From: an uncultured Ruminococcus sp.
Lineage (GTDB): Bacteria > Bacillota > Clostridia > Oscillospirales > Ruminococcaceae
Direction: 5' to 3'
Assembly (NCBI GenBank): GCA_946612185.1
Contig: CAMOEP010000156.1
Span: 1-5,976 of the forward strand
DNA length: 5,976 nt
Numbering within the stretch: position 1 is the stretch's first letter; the number at the start of each line of letters is the position of its first letter. The translations under genes and the position numbers were made by a program. The notes under the pieces were generated by a model, which saw only the letters and a list, made by a program, of their open reading frames with translations, had not been told where the DNA came from and did not search any database. Shown one piece after another: positions 1-4,759 of the stretch.

Positions 1-164
1 TTACTTGAATAGAACACAGTACCAAGGAAAATACGGTTGAGCGACGGCAAAATGCAATGTTCTAAATGGTGAGCGAGCGCAAGCAAGCGACAACGTGGGG
101 GCGGTCAAGCTGGCTCAGCTTGAAAAAATAAATGCTGCTGCCCTGACATTATGCATTGTCTTGG
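1..164. other. Intergenic region with no supported gene; possible dispersed repeat
   Basis: No start codon with a ribosome site and no meaningful forward frame is present; the three forward frames hit stops at 6-8, 10-12 and 38-40. The stretch at 71-104 is GC-rich and purine-patterned (GAGCGAGCGCAAGCAAGCGA), unlike the AT-rich promoter that follows. A minus-strand frame is open from 114 down to a TAA at 3-1 (37 residues), but it lacks an ATG and a ribosome site and ends against the window edge, so I do not call it a gene. The base composition and hairpin would fit an intergenic repeat or the tail of a non-coding element, but nothing here identifies a family. Confidence 0.35.
105..123. repeat. 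Perfect inverted repeat (8-bp stem, 3-nt loop)
   Basis: TCAAGCTG at 105-112 pairs exactly with CAGCTTGA at 116-123 around the loop GCT. It is followed by an A-run rather than a T-run on the + strand, and no A-run precedes it that would serve the minus strand, so it does not look like an intrinsic terminator in either direction. It could be a protein-binding palindrome or part of a dispersed repeat. Confidence 0.5.
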
Positions 165-193
165 TTGATTTTTTGAACGGTTTGTGATATAAT
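165..193 (+). promoter_or_regulatory. Sigma-A promoter of the transglutaminase lipoprotein gene
   Basis: The -35 is TTGATT (165-170), the spacer is exactly 17 bp, and the -10 is a perfect TATAAT (188-193) preceded by an extended -10 TGN (185-187). Transcription would start near 200, leaving a leader of about 25 nt. A ribosome site GGGGGA (212-217) lies 7 bases before the ATG at 225. Confidence 0.8.
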
Positions 194-224
194 TAATATT
201 ATCTTAAAATCGGGGGATTTTACC

Positions 225-1328
225 ATGAGAAAAATACTTATCACACTTACTTCTGTTATGGCTGCACTGACTCTGACAGCCTGCTCTGCTTCAAATGCAT
301 TGACCACAAAAATCGACGTTACTCCGCCAGTTTACGAGGAATCTTACTCGCCGGTAACTATCACCAATGAGTTCAACGACGGCGAGGACTTCGACTGGTA
401 TGAGGAATTCGTTGAGCAGGTTCAGACATTCTCAATACGTCCCGTTATTACAAGACGTGTGGAGAAAAAGTATGTCCGTGTAGGCTTGAAACAGCTTCAC
501 AATGAGCATCCGGATATATTCTGGCTGAACGGCTACTACTTCAGGACTGGTACTAATGCCACCACCATTGAATTTGAACTGATCGACGGCTGCGACGAGG
601 ATTCCATAATCAGTATGCACAGCGAACTGGAAGATGCCGCTGACAAGATACTCTCCCAGATACCGGAGGATAGTTCTGACTACGACAAGGCACTTTTCGT
701 TCACGACTATATCGTTGATAATACCGAATACTACTACGACGGTGTTGACGCTGATTCCCGCCAGCTTTGGCACACTGCCTATGGCTGCCTTGTGAACGGC
801 GAGGCTGTCTGCCAGGGCTACGCAGAAGCTTTTACATACCTCATGCGCAGAATGGGTATCGAATCCGGCATATGCACCGGTATCGTTGAGCATGGTTCTC
901 ACGCATGGAACTACGTCAAGCTTGATGATAAGTACTACTGGCTCGACGCTACCTGGGACGATATCAACAGCAAGGACGATGTTGAAAAGCATACCTATTT
1001 CCTGTTCGATGATACCCGTATGCTCCGCACAAGAAAGCTGGATTCTACCCAGAATTTCGCACCTGTATGCGATAGTATGGATCTTAACTTCTACGTTCAG
1101 AACAACGCATTTTTCGACACCTATGACCTTGACACCGTTTCTGCACTCGTCGCCGCAAATGCTGATAAACATTGCTGTTCCATGATGTTCTCCAACTTCG
1201 ATGCCTACAATGAAGCTGTTATGGATTTCCTCGGTGAAGGCAAGGTATTCAAGGTGGACGGTGCTGACATTTCAAGCATATCTTACTACACCGACGATCT
1301 TATGTTTACGATAAATCTTGACTTCTGA
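225..1328 (+). CDS. Secreted lipoprotein with transglutaminase-like (cysteine protease fold) domain
   Basis: The 367-residue product starts with a lipoprotein signal peptide: basic MRK, a hydrophobic stretch to about residue 18, and the lipobox LTAC with the lipidated cysteine at C20. It should therefore be anchored on the outer face of the cytoplasmic membrane. Residues about 150-250 form a transglutaminase/protease core: catalytic cysteine C196 in AVCQGYAEAF, histidine H227 in GSHAWNYVKL, and aspartate D241 in YYWLDATWDD. The triad is complete, so enzymatic activity is plausible. Bacterial members of this superfamily more often act as cysteine proteases or peptide-processing enzymes than as true cross-linkers; the substrate cannot be read from sequence. 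Residues 30-150 and 260-367 match no family I recognise. The gene has its own promoter, and its stop overlaps the promoter of the next gene, so it is probably monocistronic. The start is fixed by the ribosome site at 212-217 and by the signal peptide. Confidence 0.85.
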   Translation: MRKILITLTSVMAALTLTACSASNALTTKIDVTPPVYEESYSPVTITNEFNDGEDFDWYEEFVEQVQTFSIRPVITRRVEKKYVRVGLKQLHNEHPDIFWLNGYYFRTGTNATTIEFELIDGCDEDSIISMHSELEDAADKILSQIPEDSSDYDKALFVHDYIVDNTEYYYDGVDADSRQLWHTAYGCLVNGEAVCQGYAEAFTYLMRRMGIESGICTGIVEHGSHAWNYVKLDDKYYWLDATWDDINSKDDVEKHTYFLFDDTRMLRTRKLDSTQNFAPVCDSMDLNFYVQNNAFFDTYDLDTVSALVAANADKHCCSMMFSNFDAYNEAVMDFLGEGKVFKVDGADISSISYYTDDLMFTINLDF

Positions 1329-1346
1329 TGCCGGGTGTGGTAAAAT
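1318..1346 (+). promoter_or_regulatory. Promoter of the GS-like/ANTAR operon, overlapping the upstream stop codon
   Basis: The -35 TTGACT (1318-1323) and -10 TAAAAT (1341-1346) are separated by 17 bp, with an extended -10 TGG (1338-1340). The -35 lies in the last codons of the transglutaminase gene, whose stop is at 1326-1328. Transcription would start near 1353, giving a leader of about 46 nt. The TTG at 1318 also opens a longer in-frame version of the downstream gene, but these bases are better explained as the -35 box. Confidence 0.75.
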
Positions 1347-1398
1347 AATTCAGGCAGTATTCTGTTCGTTGTTATTTTTTATGGAAGCAGGCGTGTTT

Positions 1399-2682
1399 AT
1401 GAGCATTTCACCAAAAGAAGTCCTCAGATTCGTTGAGGAAAATGATGTCAAATTTATCAGACTGACTTTCTGCGATATTTCAGGAAGTCTCAAAAATGTT
1501 GCTATCATGCCCGGAGAACTTGAAAAGGCGTTCTCCAGCGGCATCCCCTTCGACGCTTCATTTTTTGACCCGGTCTGTTCTGACCTGATGCTCGTGCCGG
1601 ATATGTCAACCCTCTCAGTTCTCCCCTGGAGACCTAAGTCAGGCAGAGTGGTAAGGTTCTTTTGCAGCCTTAAAAACCCCGACGGCAGCGACTATGCCTG
1701 CGATATGAGAAGCGACCTCATCAGCCTTATCAATGACCTGCGTCTTGACGGATATTCCTGCGAAATGGGTACGAAGTGCGAGTTCTACCTGTTTGAACTG
1801 GACGAAAAAGGCGAGCCGACCAAGATACCTCACGACCACGGCAGCTATCTTGACGTTGCCCCCCTTGATAAGTGCGAAAATCCCCGCCGTGAGATATGTT
1901 TGTCCCTGGAGGAAATGGGGCTTAGCCCGAAAAGCTCCTGCCATAAGCACGGCCCGGGACAGAACGAGATTGAGTTTCGTGAGAATGAACCTGTTACTGC
2001 CGCCGACAACATGGTACACTACAAGACCATCGTAAAGTCTATTGCCGCACAGAATGGCTTGTTTGCGTCATTTATGCCCAAACCCCTGCCCAATGAACAC
2101 GGCAGCGCCCTGAGCATTTCTATCAGCCTCAAGAAGAATGGCGAGTCCGTTTTCGGCTGTTCACAGGAGGCGATGCCCTTCGAGGGAAAGTGCTTCATTT
2201 CAGGAGTGCTGCGCCGTATCAGCGAGATAACCGCTTTCCTCAACCCCACCACTAACTCCTACAAGAGGCTTGGTATGGGTTATGCGCCCAAGTACGCAAA
2301 CTGGTCTTTCGAGAACCGCCGTCAGCTTATCAGGATACCTGCGTCCTCTGCGCAGCTTCCCAAGATAGAGATACGTTCCGCTGATGCCGCCTGCAACCCG
2401 TATATCGCCTTCAAGCTTATACTGGCTGCCGGCATTGAGGGTATACGTTCCGGCGACTGTTCTTTCATGGACAAGGCTGCTATGCCTGAGAATGCTATGC
2501 TCCTGCCCGGCGGACTGGACGAAGCCGTATCTATCGCTGAAAACAGCGACTTCGTAAGGCGTACCCTCCCTGAACAGGTCAGAAACCGCATATTCAGCCA
2601 GCTTCACGGTCAGCTTCAGGAGTACTCCCTCGCCCACGACAAGTCTGCTTTCGAGGACGAGAGTTATTTCACAACTATCTGA
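1399..2682 (+). CDS. Glutamine synthetase family protein (GlnA-like, type I fold), predicted catalytically impaired
   Basis: From the ATG at 1399 the product is 427 residues, slightly short for GSI (roughly 440-470). The N-terminal beta-grasp part (about 5-100) includes VKFIRLTFCDISG and IPFDASF. The catalytic part has GTKCEFYLFE, GPGQNEIEFR, FMPKPL, NPTTNSYKRL, ENRRQLIRIP and KIEIRSADAACNPY, so family membership is certain. Compared with canonical GSI (Salmonella numbering), metal ligand E129 is K126, E212 is K183 and H269 is S239; flap glutamate E327 is replaced by Y295 or deleted. E131 (E128), E220 (E190), E357 (E324) and substrate arginines R321, R339, R344 and R359 (R290, R307, R312, R326) remain. 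The frame is intact, so this looks like a maintained pseudoenzyme or a divergent GS rather than a decaying gene. An AGG at 1389-1391 sits 7 bases before this ATG; upstream starts at 1318 (TTG) and 1381 lack ribosome sites and would precede or overlap the transcription start. It is co-transcribed with the ANTAR gene 12 bases downstream. Confidence 0.85.
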   Translation: MSISPKEVLRFVEENDVKFIRLTFCDISGSLKNVAIMPGELEKAFSSGIPFDASFFDPVCSDLMLVPDMSTLSVLPWRPKSGRVVRFFCSLKNPDGSDYACDMRSDLISLINDLRLDGYSCEMGTKCEFYLFELDEKGEPTKIPHDHGSYLDVAPLDKCENPRREICLSLEEMGLSPKSSCHKHGPGQNEIEFRENEPVTAADNMVHYKTIVKSIAAQNGLFASFMPKPLPNEHGSALSISISLKKNGESVFGCSQEAMPFEGKCFISGVLRRISEITAFLNPTTNSYKRLGMGYAPKYANWSFENRRQLIRIPASSAQLPKIEIRSADAACNPYIAFKLILAAGIEGIRSGDCSFMDKAAMPENAMLLPGGLDEAVSIAENSDFVRRTLPEQVRNRIFSQLHGQLQEYSLAHDKSAFEDESYFTTI

Positions 2683-2687
2683 GGAGG
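2681..2687 (+). promoter_or_regulatory. Ribosome binding site deciding the GTG start of the ANTAR gene
   Basis: GAGGAGG begins inside the TGA stop of the preceding gene and lies 7 bases before GTG at 2695. The ATG at 2691 is out of frame and reaches a stop after 23 codons; the in-frame ATG at 2707 would be 19 bases from the site, too far. This supports GTG as the start. Confidence 0.75.
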
Positions 2688-2694
2688 GATATGA

Positions 2695-3231
2695 GTGAAC
2701 CGTGCTATGATCGTTTCCTCCCCCGGAGAAACTGCCGCAAATGCCGAGAATCTGCTGCATAACCTGGGCTTTACAAGAGTGACTTTGATAAGCAGCGCAA
2801 GTCAGGCAAGACGGCTTATAAAGAGCGACAGTTCCCCGGAACTTGTGCTGATAAATACCCCTCTGCCGGACGAATTCGGTCTTGAACTTGCCGAGACTGC
2901 TGCCGAGGAAGCTGCGGTGATACTTCTCGCAGCCGCTGGTACGCAAGTGCCGCCGGAGGTGATAATGGTGCAGAAACCAGTGGATATGCGCCTTCTCAGC
3001 GATGCTGTATCCCTTGCAGCCGAGGAGGGCAGCTCACTCACCCGTGAGGACAGCTACCTGCTCTCCAGGACAGACGAGATACGGCTTATCAATCGTGCCA
3101 AATCGGTACTGATGAAGTACCTTAAATTCACCGAACCACAAGCCCACCGCTATATCGAAAAGCAGGCTATGAATAATCGTCAGACCCGCCGTGAAGCGGC
3201 TCAGAAAATTATTGATACCTACGAAAAATAG
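2695..3231 (+). CDS. ANTAR-domain antiterminator with pseudo-receiver domain (NitR/NasT-like)
   Basis: The 178-residue product has a receiver-like N-terminal domain (about 3-110), a short linker, and a C-terminal ANTAR domain (about 125-178). ANTAR hallmarks are INRAKSVLMKYLKFTEPQAHRYIEKQAM and REAAQKII. ANTAR domains bind paired hexaloop hairpins in nascent RNA and prevent termination. The receiver is degenerate: the phospho-acceptor aspartate is N54 (LVLINTPLPDEFG), and the N-terminal acidic pair after beta-1 is absent (MIVSSPG). The KP of beta-5 (K94, P95) is kept. Phosphorylation control is therefore unlikely; ligand or protein binding would be needed. An ANTAR gene next to a GS gene matches the known clostridial glnA-nitR arrangement, in which the regulator responds to nitrogen status. 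It is translated from GTG with a strong ribosome site and shares the mRNA of the GS-like gene. I could not find a clear paired-hexaloop target in the window. Confidence 0.85.
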   Translation: MNRAMIVSSPGETAANAENLLHNLGFTRVTLISSASQARRLIKSDSSPELVLINTPLPDEFGLELAETAAEEAAVILLAAAGTQVPPEVIMVQKPVDMRLLSDAVSLAAEEGSSLTREDSYLLSRTDEIRLINRAKSVLMKYLKFTEPQAHRYIEKQAMNNRQTRREAAQKIIDTYEK

Positions 3232-3350
3232 GCGTGTACAGGCTGTTAAAGTTCCGCATAATATTGCAGAATGTAAAAAAATTATTAAGATTGCATATAA
3301 ATCAAAAAAATTCCTTATCAAATTTTAAATTATTTGTTCATCTAATTTTA
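3232..3350 (+). other. AT-rich intergenic stretch without gene or clear terminator
   Basis: This forms the first third of the 365-base gap. It is very AT-rich from about 3260 onward, with several A-runs and T-runs. The only stem near the ANTAR stop is a 4-bp CCTA/TAGG across the stop codon with no T-tract, too weak to call a terminator. The AT-rich block directly before the -35 could act as an UP-like element for the next promoter. Confidence 0.4.
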
Positions 3351-3379
3351 TTGTAATTTTCATTTTTTTGTGGTAAAAT
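3351..3379 (+). promoter_or_regulatory. Promoter of the binding-protein/GGDEF operon
   Basis: The -35 TTGTAA (3351-3356) and -10 TAAAAT (3374-3379) are separated by 17 bp, with an extended -10 TGG (3371-3373) and AT-rich upstream DNA. The 14-base string TGTGGTAAAATAAT around the -10 is identical to that of the GS-like operon promoter at 1336-1349. Transcription would start near 3386, leaving a leader of about 210 nt. Confidence 0.75.
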
Positions 3380-3385
3380 AATAAT

Positions 3386-3596
3386 TGTATAAAAATGTCA
3401 TTATGCAGCTGCGGCACACGGCTGATCTGACATTTCTGCGCGCCTGTATGCGGGTATCGCTTTCCTGACCGTTCGGGGTTTTCGGTCAGATGTGCTTTGC
3501 CAGTATGAGCCGCAGGTTGGGTGTTCCGTCAGATACAGAGGAAGCGGAAGACCAATGTATACCGACAGGTATAAATTTTAAAGGAGGTTCAGTTTA
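3386..3596 (+). ncRNA. Long structured 5' leader, candidate cis-regulatory RNA of unknown class
   Basis: About 210 nt lie between the predicted transcription start and the ATG at 3597, and composition switches from AT-rich to GC-rich near 3404. Visible pairings: CTGCGGC (3409-3415) with GCCGCAG (3509-3515) closes a domain of about 107 nt. ATCTGAC (3425-3431) can pair with GTCAGAT at 3485-3491 or with a second GTCAGAT at 3528-3534. CTGACCG (3465-3471) with CGGTCAG (3483-3489) forms a hairpin that competes with the first of these. TTGG (3517-3520)/CCAA (3552-3555) stacks on TTCCG (3524-3528)/CGGAA (3545-3549). TATACC (3558-3563)/GGTATA (3568-3573) is a perfect hairpin 9 bases before the ribosome site. 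No terminator T-tract follows, so control at translation would be more likely than attenuation. I do not recognise c-di-GMP, TPP, SAM, cobalamin or glutamine riboswitch core motifs. Confidence 0.45.
3558..3573 (+). promoter_or_regulatory. Hairpin just upstream of the ribosome binding site
   Basis: TATACC and GGTATA pair perfectly (6 bp) around the loop GACA. The hairpin is followed by AAATTTT and then the strong ribosome site AAAGGAGGT (3580-3588), 8-9 bases before ATG 3597. It may set the exposure of the ribosome site or serve as an mRNA stabiliser. Confidence 0.5.
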
Positions 3597-4742
3597 ATGA
3601 ACAAAAAGGGAAAAAAGGGCTTTTTGAAGAAGCTCGCACTCTGTGCTGTTTCTATGTCTATGCTGGTTGGCAGCGCCGGATGCGCTGGCAGGGCACAGGG
3701 CGGCCCTCCGGAGGGCAGAGGCGGTACAGCCGCTAACACTATTGGTGCTAAGGTATTCGTTATCGGTAAGAATGATACCGTTGAATTCTGGGACGACGTT
3801 CGTGAGGGCGCTGAGGACGCTTGCAACGAGCTTGGTCTTGAGTTCGAGTACAGATGCGCTTCAGGTGATAACGACTACGCAAGCCAGGTAGGTTACATTA
3901 AGGAAGCTATCGAGTGGGGCGCTGACGCTATCATCGTAGCACCTAACGGCGTTACAGAACTTAACGACGCTCTTGCTGAGGCACAGGAAAAGGGCATCGC
4001 TCTGATAAACGTTAACTCCAAGGCTGACTTCGACGGCATCGCTGCTGTTGTAAGATCAAGCGATAAGGACGGCGGTACTATCGCCGGTACAAACGCTGCT
4101 GATATCCTGCTTCAGAAAAACGGTGAAGAAGGCTTTGATTTCAGAACAGCCGGCACACAGAAGATCGGTATCATCGGTCATACTGCTGAGACTGCTAACG
4201 AGCGTATCAGTGCATTCAAGGAAGCATTCGGTACAGAGCTGGGCTATGCGATCGAAGATTATAAGAGTACTTACGCCGAAGATATCGGTGATACAACTTC
4301 AAGAGAGTCTTCCGAAACCGCTCAGATGGTAGAAAACTATATCATAGAGGGCGAAAGATGCAGCGGACGTGATACTGCTAAGGAAGAAGCTATGAAGCTT
4401 ATGAAGGCTAACCCTGAGATCAAGGTACTCTATGGTACAAACACAAATACAACTCTTGGTATCTGCGACGCTATCAAGGAAATGGAGCAGACAGACAAGG
4501 TATTCGCTATCGGCTTCAATGCTTCTGAGGATATACTGAACTATATCCGCCAGGGAGTTCTCAAGGGCATCATTATCCAGAACCCTTACAACATGGGCTA
4601 CCTCAGCGTAACTGATGCAAGATCACTTATCTCTGGTACTTCAGTATCACCTGTTCTTGATACTGGTGTTACATTTGTTAGCGCTGATAACCTGAATGAT
4701 GATATCATTCAGCTTATGCTTGATCCTAACAAGATCGCTTAA
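3597..4742 (+). CDS. Lipid-anchored periplasmic-binding protein, ribose/galactose type (Peripla_BP_4-like)
   Basis: The 381-residue product has a strongly basic N-terminus (MNKKGKKGFLKK), a hydrophobic segment and a near-consensus lipobox SAGC with the lipidated cysteine at C29. A Gly/Pro-rich tether (30-47) follows. Residues about 50-370 are a type-1 substrate-binding fold: VFVIGKNDTVEFWDDVREGA opens the N-lobe, DAIIVAPNG (110-118) and IALINVNSK (134-142) are the core strands, and RSSDKDGGTIAG (153-164) corresponds to the ribose-binding-protein ASD...GG segment. ETANERISAFKEAF (198-211), VLYGTNTNTTLGICDAIK (277-294) and FAIGFNASED (303-312) cover the C-lobe. The acidic residue usual at the VGFD position is N308, so ligand details may differ. 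It probably binds a sugar or related small molecule, identity unknown. Ala and Gly codons are strongly GCT/GGT-biased, suggesting high expression. It lies 17 bases before the GGDEF gene and is surely co-transcribed. No ABC permease or ATPase is visible; one could lie downstream. Confidence 0.85.
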   Translation: MNKKGKKGFLKKLALCAVSMSMLVGSAGCAGRAQGGPPEGRGGTAANTIGAKVFVIGKNDTVEFWDDVREGAEDACNELGLEFEYRCASGDNDYASQVGYIKEAIEWGADAIIVAPNGVTELNDALAEAQEKGIALINVNSKADFDGIAAVVRSSDKDGGTIAGTNAADILLQKNGEEGFDFRTAGTQKIGIIGHTAETANERISAFKEAFGTELGYAIEDYKSTYAEDIGDTTSRESSETAQMVENYIIEGERCSGRDTAKEEAMKLMKANPEIKVLYGTNTNTTLGICDAIKEMEQTDKVFAIGFNASEDILNYIRQGVLKGIIIQNPYNMGYLSVTDARSLISGTSVSPVLDTGVTFVSADNLNDDIIQLMLDPNKIA

Positions 4743-4759
4743 ACAGGAGGTATAATATA

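Noticed and set aside
105..130. Intrinsic terminator from the perfect hairpin
   Set aside because: The hairpin is followed by an A-run, not a T-run, and the opposite orientation lacks a T-tract as well.
173..193. TTGAAC at 173-178 as the -35 of the first promoter
   Set aside because: It is only 9 bp from the -10; TTGATT at 165-170 gives the ideal 17-bp spacing.
432..1172. Long minus-strand open frame inside the transglutaminase gene
   Set aside because: It is antisense to a gene with signal peptide, catalytic triad, promoter and ribosome site, and its translation shows no domain.
2200..2946. Minus-strand 248-codon open frame across the GS-like and ANTAR genes
   Set aside because: It spans the junction of two well-supported genes, lacks recognisable motifs and is explained by codon bias of the + strand.
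3386..3596. Known riboswitch class (c-di-GMP, TPP, cobalamin, SAM, glutamine)
   Set aside because: None of the conserved core strings that I know for these classes could be located; only secondary-structure potential is seen.
1347..3596. ANTAR paired-hexaloop target RNA
   Set aside because: The GS-operon leader is only about 46 nt. The one hexaloop hairpin in the later leader (CGC/GCG at 3441-3452, loop CTGTAT) lacks the A1 and G4 loop bases expected for ANTAR binding and has only a 3-bp stem.
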